NCBI GenBank assembly: GCA_002685415.1
Contig: NYXO01000031.1
Span: 7,153-13,046, forward strand
DNA from: Methanobacteriota archaeon
GTDB taxonomy: Archaea > Thermoplasmatota > Poseidoniia > Poseidoniales > Thalassarchaeaceae
DNA: 5,894 bases
Direction: 5' to 3'
The position numbers and the translations under genes were made by a program. The notes beneath the pieces are model-generated. The model was not told where the DNA came from. It saw only the letters and a program-made list of their open reading frames with translations, and did not search any database. Shown in pieces: positions 1 through 5,614 of this stretch (the first letter of the stretch is position 1; each line of letters starts with the position of its first letter).

Positions 1-285
1 GTCGATCAAATCGACAAAATAATTGCAATTCATCTAACACTTGAAGCAACCTCACCTTCTCATCCAGATTGGCTAGTCACCGCCCACAATAATACAATCG
101 GAATTGAATTACGACCTGAAATCCCATCACATCGAAGATTACTGGCCCAGCGGTGGTATTGGAGGGGAGTTCTTGAGCCAAATATGCGATTATCACACTG
201 GAGAGAAGCGATTAGTCGTTTCAAATCGGCTGAGTGTCCATCCGCTGCTTCTGAACTATTACTGAGATTAACTCGCTCACTTTGA
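1..285 (+). CDS. 3' end of an unrecognised protein gene (5' truncated by window edge)
   Basis: Frame 1 is open from the first base to a TGA at 283-285, giving the last 94 residues of a longer protein. The only in-frame ATG (184-186) is deep in the frame and has no ribosome site, so the true start lies outside the window. The fragment is rich in His, Arg, Trp and Leu. It has a mixed first half (around PDWLVTAHNN and GIELRPEIPSHRR), an aromatic-basic stretch (QRWYWRG near residues 54-60) and a likely amphipathic C-terminal helix ending in LLLRLTRSL. There is no signal peptide, membrane segment or metal-binding motif in the visible part, so a cytoplasmic protein is likely. I do not recognise the family. 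Its stop faces the stop of the minus-strand gene at 305 across 19 bp, so the two genes converge. That the frame is coding is inferred from its openness, protein-like composition and tight fit to the neighbour. Confidence 0.68.
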   Translation, partial: VDQIDKIIAIHLTLEATSPSHPDWLVTAHNNTIGIELRPEIPSHRRLLAQRWYWRGVLEPNMRLSHWREAISRFKSAECPSAASELLLRLTRSL

Positions 286-288
286 CGA

Positions 289-298
289 GAATTAATTC
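289..298. other. 10-bp palindrome between convergent stops
   Basis: The 19-bp gap between the two convergent stop codons contains the perfect palindrome GAATTAATTC. It is AT-rich and lies where both transcripts should end. It has no loop and no T-tract on either strand, so calling it a terminator is not supported; it may be chance. Confidence 0.3.
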
Positions 299-304
299 AG
301 TAGA

Positions 305-538
305 TTATATCTCTGCGCCAATTAGCGTCCTAGTTTCAGCAATTCCATCGATTGCCCGAACTTCGTTCATTATGCACCGAGTAAGTTCGTTATCATCATC
401 TCCTTCGACTTTAACGAATAAATCATGTATTCCAAAAACGATCCACTGACCGCTTACATTAGCCAATTTAGCGACCTTGTCACGTACCTCAACTTCTCTT
501 CCTGGCTCGGTTGTAATTAGTACAAATCCAACCGCCAT
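305..538 (-). CDS. Stand-alone Lrp/AsnC ligand-binding (RAM) domain protein, second gene of pair
   Basis: This 77-residue protein matches the size and pattern of the C-terminal regulatory domain of Lrp/AsnC transcription factors (RAM, PF01037 type) without the N-terminal helix-turn-helix. Visible landmarks are the first strand (FVLITTEPG, residues 5-13), a helix (about 14-26), the strand-turn-strand V-F-G-I-H-D (34-39) leading into LFVKV, a second helix (about 49-62), and the closing DGI-x-x-T-x-T-LI element (64-73). In this family such beta-alpha-beta-beta-alpha-beta units form dimers and higher oligomers that bind amino acids or other small effectors in the interfaces; stand-alone versions cannot bind DNA themselves. 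A cytoplasmic sensor or partner of a full-length Lrp protein is therefore likely, but the ligand is not readable from sequence. It starts at ATG 536-538, 3 nt after its paralogue's stop, with GGAGGT 7 nt upstream. By my ungapped count it shares about 30 of 77 positions with that paralogue. Confidence 0.92.
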   Translation of the reverse strand: MAVGFVLITTEPGREVEVRDKVAKLANVSGQWIVFGIHDLFVKVEGDDDNELTRCIMNEVRAIDGIAETRTLIGAEI

Positions 539-541
539 GAT

Positions 542-775
542 TCAAACCTCCACCGCAATCAATGTCTCTGTCTGTTCAATACCTGGAATATTTCGAAAAT
601 CACCAATAAGGATTCTTGACATCTCCTTATCGTCCTTGAAATCGATTCTAGCCGCAAGGTCATATTCGCCGTATACAACATGAGTCTCGACTACATTTTC
701 CAAGTCCAGAAGTGCTCTGTAAACCTCTGATTCCTTCATTGGTTTAGTCTTGATGAGGACAAATGCAGTACTCAA
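542..775 (-). CDS. Stand-alone Lrp/AsnC ligand-binding (RAM) domain protein, first gene of pair, TTG start
   Basis: This 77-residue protein is a paralogue of the next gene and has the same RAM fold signature: FVLIKTKP (5-12), a helix (about 14-26), V-Y-G-E-Y-D (34-39), a second helix, and PGI-x-x-T-x-T-LI (64-73). No helix-turn-helix is present, so it should act as a cytoplasmic ligand-binding or oligomerisation partner and not as a direct DNA binder. The start chosen is TTG at 773-775, because a GAGGT site sits 7 nt upstream and the translation then begins in register with its ATG-started paralogue at identical length. The first ATG inside the frame would delete the first beta strand. The loop residues differ from the second copy (EYD against IHD, NIPGI against AIDGI), which suggests different ligands or an obligate heteromer. 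The gene is the promoter-proximal member of the two-gene operon. RAM-domain assignment is secure; the physiological role is not. Confidence 0.91.
   Translation of the reverse strand: MSTAFVLIKTKPMKESEVYRALLDLENVVETHVVYGEYDLAARIDFKDDKEMSRILIGDFRNIPGIEQTETLIAVEV
546..551 (-). promoter_or_regulatory. Shine-Dalgarno site for the second RAM gene
   Basis: The minus strand reads GGAGGT here, 7 nt before the ATG at 538. The site lies inside the last codons of the upstream RAM gene, directly before its TGA (542-544). Ribosomes ending on the first gene are thus placed on the start of the second, favouring coupled, roughly equal synthesis of the two paralogues. Confidence 0.82.
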
Positions 776-892
776 TCCAATGACCTCTTGGAGGTTTGCG
801 TCGGATGTTCGTTTATCACTGCTGTGTAGTCGATGCTAATCACTTCCAGCAGGGGGGAAACAATACAACGAATGAAGCGAGCGGGTTAACTC
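776..892. promoter_or_regulatory. Divergent intergenic region between the RAM operon and the surface-protein gene
   Basis: This 117-bp region must carry the start signals for both directions, since the flanking genes are head to head. Two weak plus-strand TATA candidates can be seen: GTTTATCAC at 811-819, and ACAATAC at 860-866 just after a run of six G (852-857) that could act as a purine-rich BRE. The second would place transcription close to the ATG at 893 and make the large gene nearly leaderless, which agrees with its lack of a Shine-Dalgarno site. No clear TATA box is visible for the minus direction. No tRNA-like fold or convincing operator palindrome was found. The region is certain to be intergenic; the promoter elements are weak guesses. 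Confidence 0.45.
783..787 (-). promoter_or_regulatory. Shine-Dalgarno site that fixes the TTG start of the first RAM gene
   Basis: The minus strand reads GAGGT 7 nt upstream of the TTG at 773-775, the same spacing as in the following gene. No ATG or GTG in frame is better placed, so this site decides the start. It also implies the operon has a 5' leader and is not leaderless. Confidence 0.78.
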
Positions 893-985
893 ATGCGCGC
901 GAGGCAGGGTAGGTCAACCGGCCTCGCAATTTTTCTCATTGGATTATTGGTTGTATCCTACTGTCTTCCTGTTGCTGCTAATGCT
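893..985 (+). other. Sec signal peptide of the surface protein
   Basis: Residues 1-31 show three arginines in the first seven positions, a hydrophobic core (LAIFLIGLLVV, 11-21) and a small-residue end (V-A-A-N-A) fitting cleavage after Ala31. Cys24 lies in S-Y-C-L, not a proper lipobox, and no twin arginine is present, so a lipoprotein or Tat signal is unlikely. Confidence 0.85.
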
Positions 986-3900
986 GCAAATAGTAAAAGC
1001 ACAACAGTTTGGTCCGGAACTGTCCTCCTTCCTGATGGATATCTGGTAGGCGCTCAAGATATTTTGATAATACAGGAAGGAACAACAATTCGGCTTGGTT
1101 CAGATGAGAGTCTTACCATAGATGGAAGGGTCATGATTGAGGGAACGCAAAATGACCCTGTGATTCTAGAATCAATTCTTGGTAAGCACGATGGTATCAG
1201 ATTCAATCAATCTAGTCAAGGGCTAGGATCAAGTATTGAAAATCTGACAATAACAGATGCAGAATTTGGTATCACGATATATGGTTCAAATCCACAACTA
1301 ACAGATGTTACTGTAGAAAACGCCGATAGAGTTGCTGTAGACTTATTTGACGGAGCAACTCCAACAATCAATAATCTGGAGATCAATGGAGGAGGTCAAG
1401 ATGTCCACGGCACCTCCAACAGTTGGAGATATGGTATTGGGCTCTCGGTAGGAGCCAATTCAGCGCCGACTCTCGACGGCCTGATTGCTGATGGATTAAT
1501 CACCCGTGCTGTGAATTATTGGGGTAATTCAGGTGGTTTACTTTCAAACCTAGAAATTAGTAATATTTCAGGGGCTACCCTTGCCGTTGGAACCGGTATT
1601 TGGGTTGAAGACTCAAGACCGTTGATTACCGATGTAAACATACAGCGCTCAGATAATGGTGTCTTTGTTCGACATATCACAGATGGTTGGGTTACTCGGC
1701 CAACCTTCCAAAGGGTTGTAATTGAGGACAGTATGTATCGTGGCGTTCTCGTAGAGCAATATAACCACAGTCAGTTCAGTAATCTACCTGCAAATGCGGT
1801 ATTCGAGGATCTTACCATACGTGGAACTGGTGGAGTAAATGCGAAAACCTCAGGTCTAGCATTTTCTGCATTTGAAGTCAATACAAGTGGCGTTATTGTT
1901 GACAATGCCTTAATCGAAGATAACCCAGTTGTCGGATTCAAAGGATACTTAATCGGGTCTTCAACGATAATTAATGGGCTTGAGATAAACAACAATGGTA
2001 AGCCACTTACAAATACTCCAATTAACGATAGAGCAGGATTATTCCTTCGTAGCGTTAATTGGGCTCCAATAATCAACGATCTGGTAGTAACTAACTCCAC
2101 TGGACCAGGAATTCTATTGTGGAAGGGCGGAGCAATGGGTCAAGATTGGTGGACATCTGATAACGGAGCAAGTGGCGCCGATTTCCGAGAATTTCATCCT
2201 CAGGTTACAATCCTCAGAAGCCTAGATAACGCAGGTCATGGAGTATCGGTGAGAGACTCTAGCAATGTGGAATTATCCCATGTTCTTACATCAGGCAATG
2301 GGATTGCTTCTAGTCAGCCTGAAAATGGAGCAGGGATATTTTTCGATGAAGCCAATGATGTGATGAGCGGTGGAAAGAATGTCTCCTGCTTCACATGTAT
2401 TTCGAATGGCGATCAGTATGGTATAGTCGCTAGAGATAGTATAGATCTACAATTACTTGCAGTTGAGGTCAACGATCCATTAAGCGGCCCTGCATTGGAT
2501 ATCGACAATAGCGGTCTTTCTAGGGATGGTTTGGTAATTATCGATGATATGAGAATAAATCTCAATCAATCCAGCTATGCGATTCAATTGCAAGATGTAA
2601 ATGCAGAAATTCACGGCCTCGATCTATCTGGAGATAATCGCGGAGTATACTGGAGTGCTGGCGATTCGATTACCTCCTACCTATCAACCAGCATAATCTC
2701 AGGTAATGATGGTTCATGTTTCGATATAGTCGACCATTCCGAACTACTAGTCAACAACCTAGGTTTAGCTTGTGCTACTGGTTCCAAGCCAACTGTAGAA
2801 TCAAGTTTTGTGAATTTTACAGATTCCGGCTTTATTCCCGGAACCGGCCATGAAACTACATTCCATCTAGAATCTTCAAGTCACGTTCGTTGGATATCCT
2901 CGAGTCCCATTTCTGATCCAACATTTACCTCCTCTGACAATATATTGGACATCATGTGGTTCATTGAGGTTCATGCGGTAAATCAATTGTTGAGGCATAT
3001 ACCATACGCTGAAGTGAACCTTTCGTTTTCTTCTTGGGAAGCAGATTATTCATCCACACTGCCGTATTATGGATTCGACACATTAGGGCCCTATGTTGGA
3101 AGCCGATGGCTTCCATCTCAAGGCTGGTCAACAGACAATACAGTCAATCTTGGATGTGATTATGACGGTGTACACAACGATTCTACTCCGATGACTTTGG
3201 ATGATGATTTAGTTGCATATTGTCAGCTAGAGTTGACAAATCAACCACCGTTCATCATTTGGTCAACACCTGAGGATGAGGCAGAATATCCAAGTGGTTC
3301 TTCAGTTACTTTCGATGCTAGGCAATCATGGGATTTAGATAATGACGAATTAACCTACACATGGACTAGTACTTTAGACGGTGATTTGCTTTCCTCTTGC
3401 TTTGGTACCCTCCCCTCCGAGAATAATGGCTCATACTTAGTTGCCAACAATCCCCCAGAGACAATTGACGGGTGTCTATCTGATGGTGAACAGGAAGTCA
3501 CCTTGGAAATTTGCGATAGTGGAAATCAGTGTGTTAGCGAAACCCGAACAATTGAGCTCTTCAATCGTCCTCCTTCCTTGTCGGTCTCTACTTCTCCGGG
3601 TATCTCATCTTGGGGAATAATGCACCTTGGGCGGACTGCGAATGCAACAATTTCTCTGGAGGGAAGCAGTGACCCAGAAGGCGACCAACTAACCTGTTGG
3701 ATTGAAACAAATTACGGTTTCTCTACAGCAACAGATCAGGGTTGCCCTATGATATTTGACATCAATTTTCCAGGTGCACCAACACAGTTTACTTTGACAA
3801 TCTATCTCTCAGACGGGAATAATCCAGACGTAACTTGGAGTTTTAATGTAAATTTGTTTAACGAAATACCAGAGCCTGAATTCGACGTATTCCGAGCCGG

Positions 3901-5548
3901 TGAGACCTCAGATAATCTCGTGATTTTGGATGGTTCTATGGTGTTTGATCCTGAAGGTGACGAGGTTCGCTTTGAATTCTGGAGTGACCTTGATGGATTA
4001 CTTATCTCAGGCGTAACTCCAGACGATGAAATAGAATGGCGAGGTTGGTTGACTAAAGGTTCGCATACGATCACGATGTACACTAGTGACGACAGACCAG
4101 GACACGTCAGCACATGGAACTCCGTGACTGAACAAGTGAGTGTGAACAACTCTGCTCCGATTTCAGTAATTGCTCAACCAGCCGACCAGATGCTTACAGA
4201 TTCTAGCGAAGTAGTTCGCTTTGATGCCACAGGTTCTGGAGACTGGGATTTGGCTTGTATTGATTTACCAAACAATGGAAGTGGCTTCGTCTGCAGTCCA
4301 ACCGCCGCATCTAGCAAGGATTTGGTAAGTATAGTTTGGACTTCAGATAGATTGCCAGAGCCAATAGGAAGTGGATGGGTCATTGATTCTAGATTGCCAA
4401 AAGGGTATCACACAGTGACCTTAACTATCGATGACGGCTCATCAGATGTTGCAACTTCATCGATAGTTGTAAGAGTCGAGGAATCAGCTCCAGTTCTTAT
4501 CCTAGATTCTCCGATTTCTGAGGTTGAAGTCTATTCAAATGCTCCAGTTTTATTCGATTTCAGACAGTCATTTGACCCAGATGGAGATGACTTCACAGTC
4601 ACGGTTACCTCGGACCTGTTAGCCGAACCAATCCTACAGGATAAAACGAACGAATACTGGTATAACGACTATCTTCCAGCAGGTGAACACCGACTAACTT
4701 TCGAACTAAGGGATTCAACAGACAGGGTACGTACTCACACTCAGACTCTATTTGTGATGCAGACCGGACCAGTTGCAATAATCGATGGGCTGCTCGATGG
4801 TCAATACATTCCTCCAGGTTCTACAATTACTCTAGATGGCTCTCAATCATTTGATTACGATGATGATATTGTTCTCTATGAATGGACCACAGGGGACGGC
4901 CAAACAATTGGAACAAGGGAAATTATGGAAGTTGAATTTACTCCAGGCCCTATCCGAATTGATCTGCTAGTCAAAGACTCAAGGGGAGCGTCTTCGACCA
5001 CATCGGTCAATCTGACTATTGGGGCATCTTCGCCGATTCTAAGTCAAATGATGATAGTGCCAAATCAGATCGAGCTGGACAATCCTACTCCTATGAAAAT
5101 TACAGTCAATCTTGAAGACGCTGATGGAACGACTCAGTCAGTTACTGGAGTGATGAAAATTAGTGGTTCAGAACTGAATTTAATTTTCCAAGACGATGGA
5201 ACCCGAGGCGATAATGTCGCCGGAGATGGAATTTGGACCTACGTCGGTACTTGGCTAATCGAAGAAGAGGGCTGGGTTAATGTCGAGGTTTGGGCGATAG
5301 ATGGTGAGTTTACCAGTCCTGCCTTGATAGAAACTATCTCAGTTGAGGAACCCCAAACTACCTCTTTTGTATCATGGATAGCGGGTAGTGGACTACCATA
5401 CCTTGTTGTGGTGGTTGTAGCACTCATTTTGCTTGGCATGGTCTATCAGAAAAACAGGAATGAAGCAATACGCCGAGACCTAGAGATGATTGAGTCATGG
5501 TCAACCTTTGACCCCAGAGAATTAGATGATGAGTTCGATGTCAACTGA
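893..5548 (+). CDS. Large cell-surface protein: signal peptide, beta-helix, PKD/Ig-like modules, C-terminal membrane anchor
   Basis: This 1551-residue acidic protein should be exported by Sec and held in the membrane with nearly all of its chain outside. In order: a signal peptide (1-31; basic start, hydrophobic core 11-21, A-N-A cleavage site at 29-31); a right-handed parallel beta-helix (about 36-640) opened by the usual N-terminal cap (EGTTIRLG, LTIDGRVMIEGT, DPVILES); an Ig-like linker (about 641-783); six PKD/cadherin-like modules beginning near 784, 891, 990, 1086, 1197 and 1291; a last beta domain (1378-1485) with DDGT-x-GD-x-x-AGDG-x-W (1434-1448); a transmembrane helix (about 1500-1517); and a charged tail (1518-1551). 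Several modules carry D-P-[DE]-G-D turns, often calcium-binding in such folds. I see no convincing catalytic residues, so adhesion, glycan binding or cell-envelope structure is favoured over enzymatic action. The ATG at 893 is preceded by an in-frame TAA at 887-889, so no longer start exists; there is no good ribosome site. Ligand and partner are unknown. Confidence 0.95.
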   Translation: MRARQGRSTGLAIFLIGLLVVSYCLPVAANAANSKSTTVWSGTVLLPDGYLVGAQDILIIQEGTTIRLGSDESLTIDGRVMIEGTQNDPVILESILGKHDGIRFNQSSQGLGSSIENLTITDAEFGITIYGSNPQLTDVTVENADRVAVDLFDGATPTINNLEINGGGQDVHGTSNSWRYGIGLSVGANSAPTLDGLIADGLITRAVNYWGNSGGLLSNLEISNISGATLAVGTGIWVEDSRPLITDVNIQRSDNGVFVRHITDGWVTRPTFQRVVIEDSMYRGVLVEQYNHSQFSNLPANAVFEDLTIRGTGGVNAKTSGLAFSAFEVNTSGVIVDNALIEDNPVVGFKGYLIGSSTIINGLEINNNGKPLTNTPINDRAGLFLRSVNWAPIINDLVVTNSTGPGILLWKGGAMGQDWWTSDNGASGADFREFHPQVTILRSLDNAGHGVSVRDSSNVELSHVLTSGNGIASSQPENGAGIFFDEANDVMSGGKNVSCFTCISNGDQYGIVARDSIDLQLLAVEVNDPLSGPALDIDNSGLSRDGLVIIDDMRINLNQSSYAIQLQDVNAEIHGLDLSGDNRGVYWSAGDSITSYLSTSIISGNDGSCFDIVDHSELLVNNLGLACATGSKPTVESSFVNFTDSGFIPGTGHETTFHLESSSHVRWISSSPISDPTFTSSDNILDIMWFIEVHAVNQLLRHIPYAEVNLSFSSWEADYSSTLPYYGFDTLGPYVGSRWLPSQGWSTDNTVNLGCDYDGVHNDSTPMTLDDDLVAYCQLELTNQPPFIIWSTPEDEAEYPSGSSVTFDARQSWDLDNDELTYTWTSTLDGDLLSSCFGTLPSENNGSYLVANNPPETIDGCLSDGEQEVTLEICDSGNQCVSETRTIELFNRPPSLSVSTSPGISSWGIMHLGRTANATISLEGSSDPEGDQLTCWIETNYGFSTATDQGCPMIFDINFPGAPTQFTLTIYLSDGNNPDVTWSFNVNLFNEIPEPEFDVFRAGETSDNLVILDGSMVFDPEGDEVRFEFWSDLDGLLISGVTPDDEIEWRGWLTKGSHTITMYTSDDRPGHVSTWNSVTEQVSVNNSAPISVIAQPADQMLTDSSEVVRFDATGSGDWDLACIDLPNNGSGFVCSPTAASSKDLVSIVWTSDRLPEPIGSGWVIDSRLPKGYHTVTLTIDDGSSDVATSSIVVRVEESAPVLILDSPISEVEVYSNAPVLFDFRQSFDPDGDDFTVTVTSDLLAEPILQDKTNEYWYNDYLPAGEHRLTFELRDSTDRVRTHTQTLFVMQTGPVAIIDGLLDGQYIPPGSTITLDGSQSFDYDDDIVLYEWTTGDGQTIGTREIMEVEFTPGPIRIDLLVKDSRGASSTTSVNLTIGASSPILSQMMIVPNQIELDNPTPMKITVNLEDADGTTQSVTGVMKISGSELNLIFQDDGTRGDNVAGDGIWTYVGTWLIEEEGWVNVEVWAIDGEFTSPALIETISVEEPQTTSFVSWIAGSGLPYLVVVVVALILLGMVYQKNRNEAIRRDLEMIESWSTFDPRELDDEFDVN
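998..2812 (+). repeat. Right-handed beta-helix repeat region (about residues 36-640)
   Basis: The translation is built of irregular rungs of about 20-30 residues rich in Asn, Gly, Val and Ile, as in PbH1/NosD-like beta-helices. A recurring element P-x-[ILF]-x-x-[VL]-x-[VIA] appears six times, beginning at Pro134, 157, 192, 243, 270 and 392 (for example PQLTDVTV, PTINNLEI, PLITDVNI, PIINDLVV). A second set of rungs ends in G-[IV]-x-[VF], as in GVFVR, GVLVE, GILLW, GVSVR, GIFFD and GIVAR. The DNA itself is not repetitive; only the protein pattern repeats, so the domain is old or under strong structural selection. In known families this fold makes long carbohydrate-binding or carbohydrate-cleaving surfaces. 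Confidence 0.82.
3242..5347 (+). repeat. Array of PKD/cadherin-like modules plus membrane-proximal domain (residues 784-1485)
   Basis: Modules of about 80-110 residues each start with a short N/S/T-x-x-P lead (NQPP, NRPP, NEIP, NSAP, ESAP, TGP). Most then carry a D-x-[DE]-[GN]-D turn (WDLDND, SDPEGD, FDPEGD, FDPDGD, FDYDDD) before a strand such as TYTWTS, FEFWSD or TVTVTS. Three consecutive modules share L-[TP]-[KA]-G-x-H (residues 1053-1058, 1168-1173, 1261-1266), a strand turn seen in PKD-like folds. The last unit (1378-1485) differs and carries the DDGT...AGDG motif. Such arrays usually act as rigid stalks that lift a binding domain off the membrane. Confidence 0.82.
5390..5443 (+). other. 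C-terminal transmembrane anchor of the surface protein (residues 1500-1517)
   Basis: LPYLVVVVVALILLGMVY is the only long hydrophobic run after the signal peptide. It is followed by basic residues (K1520, R1522, R1527, R1528), placing the tail in the cytoplasm by the positive-inside rule. No PGF-like archaeosortase motif precedes it, so the protein should stay as a true membrane protein. Confidence 0.88.
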
Positions 5549-5563
5549 ACATTTCTCAGTTGA
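5541..5563 (+). other. Stem-loop overlapping the stop codon of the surface-protein gene
   Basis: TCAACTGA (5541-5548, whose last three bases are the stop codon) and TCAGTTGA (5556-5563) form a perfect 8-bp inverted repeat around a 7-nt loop. No T-tract follows, so it does not look like a classic archaeal terminator. It could mark a processing or stability element in the RNA. The repeat is seen directly; any function is inference. Confidence 0.5.
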
Positions 5564-5584
5564 AACCGGCCGTGTCGGCTCAAC
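5559..5584 (+). other. Alternative downstream hairpin competing with the stop-codon stem-loop
   Basis: GTTGA (5559-5563) can also pair with TCAAC (5580-5584), enclosing a 4-bp GCCG/CGGC stem (5569-5572 with 5576-5579) with a TGT loop and a 5-nt bulge on the left side. It uses the same bases as the 3' arm of the preceding stem-loop, so the two folds exclude each other. It lies 30 nt before the next start codon. Confidence 0.35.
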
Positions 5585-5614
5585 ATTGAAGGTGGTTTAC
5601 TGCACAGTCGAATC

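Noticed and set aside
477..683. Plus-strand open frame of 68 codons opposite the two RAM genes
   Set aside because: It lies antisense across the junction of two well-supported genes, has low-complexity Ser/Thr/Ile composition and no ribosome site.
941..973. Lipobox near Cys24 in the signal peptide
   Set aside because: The residues before the cysteine are V-S-Y, and Tyr at -1 does not fit a lipobox; the later A-N-A site is better.
1771..2100. Minus-strand open frame of 109 codons inside the large gene
   Set aside because: It is antisense to the beta-helix coding region, whose rung motifs run straight through it; its composition is that of a reverse-strand shadow.
998..2812. Pectate lyase or other polysaccharide lyase activity
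   Set aside because: The fold is similar, but I could not identify the conserved Asp/Arg/Lys catalytic set, so no enzyme name is justified.
3802..4149. Minus-strand open frame of 115 codons inside the large gene
   Set aside because: It is antisense to clear PKD-like modules, is Ser/Pro-rich and has no recognisable domain or ribosome site.
5342..5443. PGF-CTERM type archaeosortase sorting signal
   Set aside because: No PGF motif precedes the hydrophobic segment, and the 34-residue tail is longer and more mixed in charge than such signals.
5549..5614. Intrinsic transcription terminator after the surface-protein gene
   Set aside because: Stem-loops are present, but no T-rich tract follows either of them, which archaeal intrinsic termination normally needs.
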